Source of the DNA: Mytilus edulis
Lineage: Eukaryota > Mollusca > Bivalvia > Mytilida > Mytilidae
Direction of reading: 5' to 3'
DNA length: 64,000 bases
NCBI RefSeq assembly: GCF_963676685.1
Contig: NC_092348.1
Coordinates: 21,861,386 to 21,925,385, forward strand
Shown here: positions 32,822 through 44,500 of the stretch, piece by piece
How the letters are laid out: each line of letters opens with the position of its first letter
Numbering within the stretch: the stretch's first letter is position 1
The notes under the pieces: generated by a model
The model's database searches: none
Told to the model about the DNA's origin: nothing
The model's input: only the letters and a program-made list of their open reading frames with translations
Made by a program: the position numbers and the translations under genes

Positions 32822-33163
32822 ATTCTTCGTACTGATGTTGTTTATCATCTTAACGTGTTTTATAGTTCTTTCATTTGTCTTTGTTCTATTATTAATATTA
32901 CTTTTACTGTTAAATGGTTTCATGTGATATCCGTTTCACGTGGCTCGGTACTTATACATCTCGTCAATGTGTTTGTATTGGCTTTCATTTTTTTGTGGTT
33001 TGTTTTGTATTTGCGACTTTTTGTATTTCTTTTGTTCTTATAACGTGACTCTGTACTTTAAAAGATCCCGTCAGTATGATATTGTTCTATTATATGTCAT
33101 TATGATATATTTCTATTATGAATTACAATATACGTTGAACCACAAACGTCAAAATCATTCAAT

Positions 33164-33315
33164 CGCGTAGTGGTATTAACTATTTTTGGATTCTTATAAA
33201 TTCTATATATAACTTTTGGACTAGTTTAAATCTCGGTCTATTTCTTAAATTTATTCTTACATACTTTTGATTTTTTAACCCTGTATGCTAACATTCCCAT
33301 GAAAATTTTAAAATT
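33164..33315 (+). pseudogene. Degenerate second copy of the RT N-terminal region
   Basis: CGCGTAGTGGTATTAACTAT, TTTAAATCTCGGTCTATTTC, TTTTGATTTTTTAACCCTGT and CTAACATTCCCATG match 31848-31990 in the same order and strand, with many substitutions, small deletions and stops. It contains a ruined motif A. Confidence 0.75.
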
Positions 33316-33747
33316 GTTTGTACGCACATTGAACGACAAATTTATGTGACGCATAAAATTTTCTGACGTCAGACACTCAATAAATGTGTTCGTAGATAGT
33401 AGATGTTTTTGTGTTCTGTTAAATTGTTCCTTTTAAAATTGTTAAACGATGATGACTGATGTACCCATATTTTGACTATTATATTTATTGTGTTATTATT
33501 TATTATTATCAATGTAAAAATATCGGAAATTGATGAGACTGTCATTACAAAAGTGAGAGGGTTAGCGCTATAGAACCAGGTTTAATCCACCATTTTCTAC
33601 ATTTGAAAATGCCTGTACCAAGTCAGGAATATGACAGTTCTTGTCCATTCGTTTTTGATGCGTTTTGTTATTTGATTTTGCCATGTGATTATGGACTTTC
33701 CCAATTGATCTTCCTCTAAGTTCAGTATTTTTGTGATTTTACTTTTT

Positions 33748-34816
33748 TCCATCTTTTCAATGCGAGTTGGTTTGGAAAGTCTGTAAATTGCAATACCAAA
33801 AATAATAGCTGTCAGTTTTTATTGGTTCGAATAAGGACTAATAGCTCAGTTCTTTTCAAACAAAAGCTGAAATAGGATTACGTTTTGAAACGGTTAGTGA
33901 AAAGAACTTCGTGCGAATGTGATGAGTACATCAAGGTTTGTATATGAATGGCAGAATGTCATTAAAAGAGACATCATGTAGGTGATGTATTAGAACGATG
34001 ACCAGAACTAACAAATCCAGCAGTAGGGCTGCAAATGTTAATCATATTCACAGAGTTTCGAGAAGGACAAGATCGAATACCTATATCAATACATTTGTCG
34101 TTGCAACCATATGAAGCCGCAGTTCCGAAGTATTTCTTCAACTGTAGAACAACATTTCCTTTTAAATTATTTGACATTAGCATGATTAATGAATATATAT
34201 CTCCCTGAAGCACATATCTGATTCTTGTCCAGATTTGGTGAAAATTTAGGTCCGATTTGGTTTGATCCGGTCCACAACATTAGTAGTAGATTTTGCATAT
34301 TCGAAATTTTTTGTTTGGCCTCGAGTATCGATCACTTAAGATAATTTAATTGACGAAATGTGCATCTGGTGCATAACAAGTGGTAACGTTTATGTTATTA
34401 CTGAACTAGCTTTTGATATTTAGCATTTAATAAATATATGTGTGTTTGTAAATCAGGTGAATGAATTACTTGTGAATGTTAATCATATCAGTAAACTTAA
34501 AGTGAACAAATATTTGATATCCAAAATAGCAATGTTCATTGATTTACAAACTAATTAGCAGTTCGTTTCTAGTATTTGTGGGACTGGAACTATAACGTTT
34601 TCATTCTAATATGAAACTAAGCACTATAATTGTACGAAACAGTAGTTCCAACATTTTTGTGATGGGTATAATTAAGATTAATTTATGATGTTTATCCTCA
34701 AACATAACACTTAGACTTGAATTATTATCAACTGTCATACAAGTGGGATAATTAACCAGCTGCTGTAAAAACAGTTTCATCCCATCATGTTAAGCAGAAT
34801 TTTTAAAATACATATA
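33748..34816. other. Intergenic sequence, little recognisable
   Basis: 34304-34390 (TTGTTTGGCCTCGAGTATCG, then GACGAAATGTGCATCTGGTG) looks like a bivalve repeat fragment that I recall. The 79-codon minus frame at 33974-34213 has no support. Nothing else seen. Confidence 0.4.
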
Positions 34817-34968
34817 CAGTCAAACCTGCTTTATAGACAGCCTGTATTAAGTAAAAACCTGTATTATAAGACCATAGATTGTAGATCCTTTGTAAAATAA
34901 AGACCACCAGTCTTAAGAGACCACTTTTTTGTTCTCCCTTAAGTGATTTCTACAAACAGGTTTCACTG
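34817..34968. mobile_element. Short Tigger/pogo-like MITE
   Basis: Termini CAGTCAAACCTG and CAGGTTTCACTG (12-bp inverted, one mismatch), each flanked by TA, the expected target duplication. Size is 152 bp with no frame. The end sequence is the same as that of the 1150-bp element at 46369-47518. Confidence 0.7.
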
Positions 34969-35129
34969 TATAAGTATTCAGGAATATAACAGTTGTTTTC
35001 CAGTCGTTTCGTTGCTTGATATAGCCGAGCTTTCGGGTTCGAAAGATTTATAGGCTTCAATTTGCTTTAGATAGCTGTATCTACGTATTCTGTGGATCCA
35101 ATTATTTTCGTGGGTTACAATTTACAAAT

Positions 35130-36185
35130 AAAATTGAGAATGGAAATGGGGAATGTGCCAAAGAGACAACAACCCGACCATAGAAAAAAACAACAGCAGA
35201 AGATCACCAACAGGTCTTCAATGTAGCGAGAAATTCCCGCACCCGGAGTCGTCCTTCAACTGGCCCCTAAACAAATATATACTAGTTCAGTGATAATGAA
35301 CGCCATACTAATTTCCAAATTTTACACAAGAAACTAAAATTAAAATAATACAAGACTAACAAAGGCCAGAGGCTCCTGACTTGGGACAGGCGCAAAAATG
35401 AGGCGGGGTTAAACATGTTTGTGAGATCTCAACCCTCCCCCTTTACCTCTAGCCAATGTAGAAAAGTAAACGCATAACAATACGCACATTAAAATTCAGT
35501 TCAAGAGAAGTCCGAGTCTGATGTCAGAAGATGTTACCAAAGAAAATAAACAAAATGAAAATAATACATAAATAACAGCAGACTACTAGCAGTTAACTGA
35601 CATGTCAGCTCCAGACTTCAATTAAACTGACTGAAAGATTATGATTTCATCATAGGAACATCAGGCACAATCCTTCCCATTAGGGGTTTAGTATCATACC
35701 ATCATAACATATATGAGAAGAACATAACCCGTGTCATGCCAACACTTGATTTTTAATAAATGTGTTTAGTTCCGATGCAAAGACCCTATAAGTGAATCAT
35801 TATTAACGTCAAAATATGCAATCTTTAATGACCTGACAACAGTATTGTAACTATATCCCTTCTTAATAAGTCTATTCAAAGGTTTTGTTAGTTTTTTAGG
35901 TGAATACTGACACCTTTGTGCTTTATAAAGAATATTTCCATAAAACATTGGATGTGAAATACCTGAACGTATAAGAAGTCTGCATGTTGAGCTATATTTA
36001 CGAATGATGTCCTTATACCGATGATAAAATTTAGTAAATGTTTTGACTAGTTTGTGATATCGAAAACCCTGGTGTAATAAGTTTTCAGTAATACATAAAT
36101 TTCTCTCGTTAAAATCTAAAACATTGTTACATACAAGGCATGAGGAGATATGGTATTTTATTGTACTGCCAATTTCAGCATACAA
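35130..36185 (-). mobile_element. 5-prime truncated retroelement, minus orientation
   Basis: On the minus strand the coding remnant (36185-35766) is followed by its 3-prime untranslated tail down to about 35130. The tail contains CCAGAGGCTCCTGACTTGGG, GGGGTTAAACATGTTTGTGA and GCACCCGGAGTCGTCC, and ends at the AGAGACAACAACCCGACCAT side. It shares the ACTTGGGACAGG / GGGGTTAAA landmarks with the repeat at 10490-10860. The 5-prime breakpoint is near 36130-36185. Confidence 0.65.
35766..36185 (-). pseudogene. C-terminal fragment of a retroelement RT polyprotein
   Basis: The fragment aligns without gaps to the tail of the RT at 31658-32821: CNNVLDFNERNLCITENLL-HQGF against CSSYSDFVIRHQCLSRKLM-KQGY. 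It then continues KTFTKFYHRYKDIIRKYSS and the family end FYGNILYKAQRC. No RT catalytic core remains. It is 139 codons with a stop and a diverged N-terminus, so I call it a relic rather than a host gene. Confidence 0.75.
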
Positions 36186-36250
36186 TCTTATAGAATATTT
36201 GGAATCGATGGAAATTAAACAGTACCCGTATCCGAACCCGTAAAATCCTT

Positions 36251-36690
36251 AACAAGAGGCTGTCACAACGACAGCAAACCGGATTTATTAACATTTAATT
36301 TTGTCCTGGTAATATCACAAAAACCAAAACTGATGAACGGTGAAAGTGAAAATCGTCAATATCAAATTTGACCTCCACTTTGTCATCAGTACCAACATAT
36401 TAAAATTTGAAAAGCTTAGGTTGAATGGTTCATGAGTAAATGCAACAACATGAATGGAAACACCAATTTTCGATCTTTCAAGAAACATAACTCTTGAACG
36501 GTAAAAGTCAAAATCGTCATTATTGAACTTGACCTCCATTTTGTCATCAGTAACAACATATTAAAATTTGAAAAGCTTTGGTGGAATAGTTCATGAGTAA
36601 ATGCACGGACAACATTTGGTTGCCGCCCGCCCGCCCGCCGTACACCCCCAAAACAATAACCGACATTTTTGTCACAAAAATCCGGTTAAA
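36251..36690. repeat. Interspersed repeat with CCGGATTT ends and two internal ~170-bp units
   Basis: It starts AACAAGAGGCTGTCACAACG with hairpin GCTGTC-ACAAC-GACAGC, next to AAACCGGATTT; the other end has AAAATCCGGTT. The block TGAACGGT-AAAGT-AAAATCGTC... GTTCATGAGTAAATGCA occurs twice. A (CCCG)n-like run CCGCCCGCCCGCCCGCCG is at 36626-36643. The structure is reminiscent of the hairpin-ended elements elsewhere in the window but belongs to a different family. Confidence 0.55.
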
Positions 36691-37085
36691 AATGGCAGAC
36701 AAAAGAATTGTAATAAATCCACAGTATTACATTTCGTATTATACAATTATGAGATTCAATATCAATTATTGAAGGTCATCACTGCTTTATCAATTTTTTA
36801 GATTTAGACGACAATTATATGCTGTGTTTTGTATACTGTTGTTTTTCGATATTTGTCACATTTTGTGTTCGACTGATGAGTTCGAATATCATTTAATCAT
36901 ATTTTGCCTCTAATTTAAGATACATATGAGATATGCGATCTGAATGTAAGAGCAACATGGGTGTATTAAAAATGCAATGAGCTTAGTATTTCAACTTTAA
37001 GTAGTGCTAGACAATTTATATTTGTTCTAACATTTCTTAATCTTTTTTATTCTAACGTCACTGATTAGTCCACTTTAAAATATAT

Positions 37086-37480
37086 ATATTTTTTTTTTAG
37101 CTTATTTCCATCTGACATAGGCAGTTGCTTAACCTTAGCTGTATTTGGCACAACTTTTAGGAAATTTTGGTCCTCAATGCTCTTCAACTTTATTCATTGT
37201 TTGGCCTTTTTAACAATTTTTGATTGAAGCGTCACTGATGAGTCTTTTTTAGACGACACGTGTGTCTGGCGTAAATCTGAAATTCCAATCCTGGTATCTA
37301 TGATGAGTTTATATATTTACAACAATTCGTCGATGCAACTGCTGGTGGAGTTTTAATTCCCAGAGGGTATCATTAGCCAAGTAGTCAGCACTTCTGTGTT
37401 GACTTGAGTGATCATTGATATGTTCATAATTGTAAATCAACTGTTAACAAAACTTTTTATTTTTGAAATACTACCCTTAT
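37086..37480 (+). repeat. Interspersed bivalve repeat copy
   Basis: Shares AGCTGTATTTGGCACAAC, GGAAATTTTGGTCCTCAATG, GTTTGGCC, CACTGATGAGTCTTTT and GGTATCTATGATGAGTTTA with 28723-28925, and continues with ACTGCTGGTGGAG and GTAGTCAGCACTTCTGTG. It matches a repeat I remember from mussel sequences. No coding frame. Confidence 0.55.
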
Positions 37481-37492
37481 GGAAATATAAGC

Positions 37493-37801
37493 CCTCTGGC
37501 ACACAGTTGCGGCAGCAGTATGGCTTTGTTGCGGCTTTAGTGCTACAACATGTTGCAGCATCAATGCAGCTATAGCGTATTTCGTATGCAAATCAGTTTT
37601 CTGGCATCATTACAGTGGTAATATTCTGGCATCATTTTGCGGCAATATTCTGGCATCATGTTGCGGCAATATTCTGGCATCATGTTGCGGCACCAATGCA
37701 GCTATAGCGTATTTCGTATGCAAATTAGTTTTCTGGCACTATGTTTACGGCACTATTGCCGCTATATTGCGGCACTAGAGCGGCTTTATTCTGGTGCCAG
37801 A
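37493..37801. repeat. Tandem GC-rich repeat bounded by an inverted TCTGGCAC
   Basis: Unit TTCTGGCATCATGTTGCGGC-AATA (about 24-26 bp) repeats three to four times at 37607-37690. A longer block, GCAGCTATAGCGTATTTCGT..., is present at 37568 and 37693. The ends are TCTGGCACA and GTGCCAGA, inverted. Confidence 0.6.
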
Positions 37802-38394
37802 ACATATATGATATAAATGGGATCTTTTCCACATCAGCTAGCTAGCAGCTATATATAATACACCATGCATACATATATAATGCGCTGATTTGCACTTTGT
37901 GCAACCTGCATGGGGCCAAAAATGAATTAAAATCATTAATAAACTAAACAAGTATTATATTAAATACAAACTGAAGTTATGAACCAGAAAAGATTGCAGT
38001 GATCCTATATTGCTGGTTGCTAGCTGTTATTTTTTTTCACAAAATTAATTAAATTAAACAGGTTAGAACTGATATCATATTGAAATATTTATTTTGTAAC
38101 ACAAACAAATTTCAGTTTAGGTTTGATGAAAAGTATTAAAGATACACAAACATAATAAATGTAAATAAACTATTTAATTAAAATATGTACAAAAAATAAC
38201 ATTTCAAGAAATAGAATTTATACATACAACAAATTATAACTGTTATAAACATCTTAAAGCACAAACAAGCTAGGCCAAAAAAAAATGTTGTATTTCCAAT
38301 TACTTTTGTCTGAAATTAATAAATTCACATTGATTTTAATTTATTTTTAAACTTGGGATACAAACTAGTACATTGGATAACAAAAAACACAACC

Positions 38395-40715
38395 ATATTT
38401 GTTTGGCCCAAGATAAAAATAGAATTTCATTAAAATATAATGCATAACCCTGAAGCAAGTAATCAGAAGTAAGGGCTATTCCATTTAAGCATACATCAAC
38501 CCCCAGTAAGGCACTCTGAAAATAGGACAGCCACCCAGAGAAGCAGTTTTTACAAATTTTGAAGGATTGTTCTCATCAAAACTTTGAAAAGGGCACCCAC
38601 CACTAGAAGTGATTTCAAAATGCATTCCTGGGGGTTGATCTATGTTTAAATGGAATAGCCCTAATGTACATTTACGTTTTTTGGCCCAAGATAAAATTGA
38701 ATTTCATTAAAATAAAATGCATAACCCTGAGGCAATGGATCAGCAGTAATGTACATTTATGTTTTTTGGCCCAAGATAAAATTGAATTTCATTTAAATTG
38801 CTTAACTCTTTAGCAAGTACTCAGCAGTGATCGATGTTCATTTATGTATTTTGGCACAAGATAAAAAATAAATTTATAATGTGCATACCCCACAAGCAAG
38901 TAATCAGCAGTGATGTACATTTATGTTTTGTTGCCCAACAAAAAAATAGAATTTCATAAAAATATAATGCATAACCTTAGGCAAATAATCAGCAGTTATG
39001 AACATATATGTTTTTTGGCTCAAGATAAAAATAGAATTTCATAAAAATATATTGCAAAACCCTGTGGCAATGGATCAGCAGTAATGTACATTTATGCTCT
39101 TTGGTCCAAGATAAAAATGCATAACCCTAGGCAAGGAATCAGCAGTGATGTACATTTATGTATTTTGCCCAAGATAAAAATAGAATTTCATTACAATATA
39201 ATGCATAACCCTGAGGCAAGAAATCAGCAGTTATGTACATTTACGTTTTTTGGCCCAAGATAAAAATAGAATTTCCTAAGAATATAATGCATAACCCTGA
39301 GGCAAGTAATCAGCAGTGATGTACATTTATGTTTTTTTGGCCCAAGATAAAATTGAATTTCATTTAAATAAAATGCAAAACTTTGAAAAGGGCACCCACC
39401 ACTGGAAGTGATTTCAAAATGCCTTGGGGGTTGATCTATGTTTAAATGGAATAGCCCTTATATACATTTACATTTTTTGGCCCAAGATAAAATTGAATTT
39501 CATTAAAATAAAATGCATAACCCTGAGGCAATGGTTCAGCAGTAATGTACATTTATGTTTTTGGCCCAAGATAAAATTGAATTTCATTTAAATAAAAGGC
39601 ATAACCCTGTAGCAAGTACTCAGCAGTGATCGATGTACATTTATGTATTTTAGCACAAGATAAAATCAAATTTCATAAAAATATAATGCATAACCCTGAG
39701 GCAAGAAATCAGCAGTATTGTACATTTATGTTTTTTGCCCCAAGATAAAAATAGAATTTCATAAATTTATAATGCATAACCTACAAGCAAGTAATCAGCA
39801 GTGATGTACATTTATGTTTTGTTGCCCAATATAAAAATATAATGCATAACCTTAGGCAAAGAATCAGCAGTTATGACAATATATGTTTTTTGGCCCGATA
39901 TAAAAATAGAATTTCATAAAAATACATTGCATAACCCTGAGGCAATAATCAGCAGTGATGTACATTTATGTTTTTTTTGCCCAAGATAAAATTGAATGTC
40001 ATTAAAATAAAATGCATTACCCTGAGGTAATGGATCAGCAGTGACGTACATTTATGTTTTTTTGACCCAAGATAAAATTAAATTTCATTTAAATAAAAGG
40101 CATAACCCTGTAGCAAGTAATCAGCAGTGATCGATGTACATTTATGTATTTTGGCACAAGATAAAAATCGAATTTCATAAAAATATAATGCATAACCCTG
40201 AGGCAAGAAATCAGCAGTAATGTACATTTATGTTTTATGGCCCAAGATAAAAATAGAATTTCATAAATTTATAATGCATAACCCTGAGGCAGTAATCAGC
40301 AATGATGTACATTGATGTTTTTTGGCCCAAGATAAAAATAGAATTTCATAAAAAATATAATGCATAACCCTGAGGCAAGAAATCAGCAGTGATGTACATT
40401 TATGCTTTTTGGCCCAAGATAAAAATAGAATTTCATTAAAATAAAATGCATAACCCAAGAATCAGCAGTGATGTACATTTATGTATTTTGCCCAAGAAAA
40501 ATATAGAATTTCATTCATTAAAATATAAATAAAAACCCTGAGGCAAGAAATCAGCCCTTATGTACATTTATGTTTTTTGGCCCAATATAAAAATAGAATT
40601 TCATAAAAAATATACTGCATAACCCGAAGCATATAATCAACAGTGATGTACATTTATGAATTTAGGCCCCAGATCAACATTGAATTTCATAAAAATATAA
40701 TGCATACCCCAGAAG
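38395..40715. repeat. ~85-bp satellite with higher-order structure
   Basis: About 25 units carry TTTGGCCCAAGATAAAA, GAATTTCATAAAAATATAAT, GCATAACCCTGAGGCAA, TCAGCAGTGATGTACATTTA. A variant unit with CAGTGATCGATGT and TATTTTGGCACAAG recurs at about 38821, 39620 and 40121, and the units around it recur with it, so blocks of several units were amplified together. A DNA element is embedded at 38473-38661 with a partial copy at 39376-39457. Confidence 0.9.
38473..38661. mobile_element. TAA-flanked MITE inside the satellite (PIF/Harbinger-like)
   Basis: Terminal inverted repeats GGGCTATTCCATTTAAGCAT... and ...AAATGGAATAGCCC, about 30 bp with two mismatches, are flanked by TAA on both sides (38470-38472, 38662-38664). 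A GGGC start and a three-base TWA duplication are typical of PIF/Harbinger. It is 189 bp, non-coding. A 3-prime half copy, ending AATAGCCC then TTA, lies at 39376-39457. Confidence 0.8.
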
Positions 40716-40888
40716 CTGTCCTAAAGTGTGCCTAAAAGGCTGCCAGTAATGAAAGCCATTTTATAATTAGGCCAACAAAATAATGTGTGTTTCCTATTTT
40801 CCCTTGGAAAAAAAATAAGGAAGGTAGGTAGGGACTGTTGTTTGATTTGTTCATTGTTGAAGACTCTACAGTATTGTCTTTCAAGAAG

Positions 40889-41124
40889 GGGCGTCGGTGG
40901 CTGAGTGGTCCAAGAAGTTACTTCTGTGACCACTAGCCAGTCAACACTGAGGTTGTGAGTTTGAATCCCGCTAGTTGCACTTGACTCCCAATCTTAATTG
41001 ACTAGGATTGTCAATTTTCCTATCAAAGGTCAGGTTTTCTCCGGGCACTCCAGCTTCCTCCACCTATAAAAACTGACACTGCGGAATAGCTTAAAAGAGG
41101 CGTTAAAACACCAAAAATCAAATC
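40889..41124 (+). mobile_element. tRNA-derived SINE with target-site duplication
   Basis: The head shows Pol III A-box-like TGGCTGAGTGGTC and B-box-like GGTTGTGAGTTTGAATCCCG. The body has GGTTTTCTCCGGGCACTCC and GCTTCCTCCACC, and the tail is GTTAAAACACCAAAAATC. Flanking direct repeats GTCTTTCAAGAAG (40876-40888) and GTCTGTCAAGATG (41125-41137) agree at 11 of 13 bases and fix both boundaries. Confidence 0.85.
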
Positions 41125-41424
41125 GTCTGTCAAGATGAAGAACAGGAATAAAAGCCTTGTTCATTGATAATTTGTATATTTTCAATGTATTTTGTGTGAT
41201 TCTGTTTGGAATTGATGTACATTTACTCCATATCCCTTCATTTTCTAACAGTTCTTAATATTTAAAATACCAAAAAAATAACTAAAGAATACGAAAATTG
41301 ATGTAAAAATAAGGAGGGTTACGGGAAATAGGAAATACACATCTTTTTGTCCTAATCTGCAACTATACTTATTCAAGTTGTTGTACAGAAAACAATGTCA
41401 ATTAAAGTCCACCCCCCACACAAT

Positions 41425-41549
41425 TTAAATGTTCAATGATTTCACTATTCTTCTCTCCATTTTAACTGATCTTTTAAAAGTTCCTATTTTGGAATTTAAA
41501 GCACTCATGAATTCCGCATCCCTCATCCTCAGTTTGTTTATAGCATATA
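41425..41549 (-). CDS. BEN-like gene exon 10 and stop
   Basis: Acceptor GTTATTTTCAG; stop TAA at 41427-41425. It encodes YAINKLRMRDAEFMSALNSK and ends RRIVKSLNI. The incoming phase (T from exon 9 plus TA gives Leu) makes MKAIRLYAINK, the closing helix expected of a BEN domain. The tail is basic. Confidence 0.75.
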
Positions 41550-44500
41550 CTGAAAATAACAATAGAAGCATATTCAATTCAATAATAAATTGGAAAGAGC
41601 ACAAGGAGGAATGGTCCAAATACAGACTGACAATAAATATTCAACAATAAGTGAAATAATAAGATAATTAACTGTTAACTGTATTAAACAATAAGTCTTA
41701 TAAGTATATTCTCCATATGGTATATGGACACCAAAAGATAGGAAGCATATAGATGCAGTTATGTATACATGTAACAATGAGAATGTCATAAAGGGTCCCA
41801 ACCTTGACCTTTGACATACAGCTCGCCGCAAATTATAGGTTTCTTTTTTATGCATTAAGCTGTTTACTGTTTAAGTTTTGTGAAAATCCAAGAATGCATT
41901 CACAAGTCATGCTCTGGAAACCAATTTCAGACCAGAGAGCTGATGCTCTGGAAACCAATTTCAGACCAGAGAGCTGATGCTCTGGAAACCAATTTCAGAC
42001 CAGAGAGCTGAATTCAATAACTCCTCTATTGCAAAAAGAGGGGAAAATTATGTATGGGCTTGGCTTGGAGATTACTGTTATGATAATGAATTGATTTAGT
42101 TGTTCAAAGAAGTTGCATTTATAAAATCTTACAGATTATTTACTTACATCTAATGGCTTTCATTACTGGCATTGTGGCAACTGCCTTGGATGCTGATAAA
42201 TGAATAAATTCTTCAGGCTCAAAAAAACCATCAATGAACTTTTTAACACAGTAGGAACTTGATTTCCCCTTACAAACTCCAAGGATTTGAATAAGCCATT
42301 TGCGGGGCACTGCCACATCACTACAATCTGTGATGCGCTCGTAACCATTTGGTAAATTGTCCTCTGATGAAATTATAACCTTAAAAAAGAACACATTATT
42401 ATGTATATATTATGTTATTCAGGTTTTAGACCCAAAGCCAGGAATGTCACATCATATACCCTGTCTGAAAACTGAATTACAATTATATTACGGATTACCC
42501 GTGCCTTGATGTGTTTCCAGAACATTCAACCATGCAATTAACATAGCCAAATCATATATTTCCCACATTGGGATACGAGTATGTGAAGCATTTTGTAATA
42601 TTTGCATTAAAAATATTTTTTTCAGGTCGACAATACTTTATAACAATTAACACATTTAAACATTTTTTTTAATACTTATGTTTATTTGATGTGTTGTTAC
42701 ATAAAATAACATGGAATTTAAGGAAACTCATTGTTTTTTACCCTTAATGAGCCTCTATTATGTTTTTCAATGATGCATTACGTCATTACGTCACAGAAAA
42801 AAAAATTGCAATGAACATTATTGAGGTACAATTTGGGAAAAAAAATGGCATATATACCCTGCCAGTTTCCAGAATATACATTGACATAGTTTTTCTATTT
42901 AATAAAAGTAATGATGATTTCAAGTTTGCTTTTTATTTATGACGATTTTGACACCAAACATTTGGACCAGTGGATTCCTCATCCTCAGCTGTCCTAGACT
43001 TAAACAGCCTGTCACTGGTCCGAAGTACTGGTTACCATGACACATTCCTTATTTAAACTTCTAGCTATCATAAACATGATGAGCAAATTCGATTATATTT
43101 TTGGAATTGGAAAATTGAGAAGAAAAAAAAACTTGTGTCCTTGCAACTACATGAATGTGGAAAGATACAGGAAAGCGAATATTATTTTCAAAATTCTTCT
43201 CTAATAGAACATTAATTCTTCTTATTGAAAATCATTCTGATAATATTTTAAAAGATTAAATCAAAATCTGTTAACTTACATAATTTGAATAATCAACTTT
43301 TACACCCCGAAGTGGGGTATAGTGATCAATGACTTCGTCTGTCTGTTCATCTGTTGATGAAACCAAGGCTGAAATGTATGAAATATTTATTGTAACTGAT
43401 ATCTATACACTAGTTTTATACAAAATTATTATTTTACCACTTCTGCTAAGCAGAATGTAGGGATTCTAGTACAAGGATCTGGAAATTTTATGACACAATT
43501 TCGGTAATTTTCAAGTGGCTTGAATTGAAAGTCAAAATGTTTTCTATCAATCAAATTCAATTACAAAACTGACACAACTTGTCAACGTTGAAGTCAGAGC
43601 TTTTCATTTTATTTTAATTGAAAAGTTCGACAGTTTACAGTCTAAAATTCATAAAATTGTAGACGTAAAGACGATAAAGAATGACTGCTGTATACAATAA
43701 ATTGAAATTGAATCATTTTAATATTCTTTAATAAGTAAAATCCCCTGGAAACAGTTAAGCTACTTGCAATTTCTAGGTTAAAAACTAAGCTGGAAATTTC
43801 AAGTTGATTATAAAATACAAATGAATTCCGGTTTCACGATACAGATTACTTTGTTTAACAAAAATGGTTTAATAAATGCATTTTAATATTCCTCTATTTA
43901 TATGTGTTTTGAAAAGGGATAACAATTTATTTGTATCGGTCATGTTTGGAACCCTCCTTATAAAATGGGTGGATCTGCCCCTGTGTATTGATAAATTTTC
44001 AACGAATTTTACAAAAATTCAGCTTTATTATATCTTAAATCTTATTTTTTCGTATACATTTATTAAAAGTAGAAAAGTATTCCTCATAAGTGATTAAGTA
44101 ATTTGTCTAAATTCAAATCATTGATTAAAATATTAACCTGGTGCATGCAACACAGGTAACACCTATTGACAATGATTAACTTTTTATCAGAAACAGTAAT
44201 TAGCTATGCCCTAGGGATTATCATTGAATATTAAGTGTGGTGTTTATGACTGGAAAACATTACAGTTAGAAGCTAGTAATTGTTATTAAACCAACAGTTT
44301 ATAATTTAAGACAATAACACATAATGACCGTAATTGTTTCTGTAAAAAAATATATTTTGTCCTAAATCCTAATTGGCAATTGATGGTCAAAGGGGAATAA
44401 CTACCACAAAAATGGTCTGTTAACTTCATAATTATAAAGCCTTGCTAAAATTTGATAAAAAGGCCTGCAGTTAATGTTACGGTGTGAGAGCGCTAAAAGT

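Larger units (their letters stand above)
31455..33747 (+). mobile_element. RT retroelement relic bounded by ~175-bp direct repeats
   Basis: Direct repeats lie at 31455-31630 and 33549-33747. Each begins AAGTGAGAGG-TTAGC, passes AACCAGGTTTAATCCACC and ATTTTCTACAT, and ends near CAGTATTTTTGTG-TTTTAC. Between them are the RT frame (31658-32821), an AT-rich non-coding stretch and a degraded second copy of RT motif A (33164-33315). Penelope-like elements are known to carry repeated pseudo-LTR ends, which this arrangement resembles. A chance nested insertion is the alternative. Confidence 0.6.
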
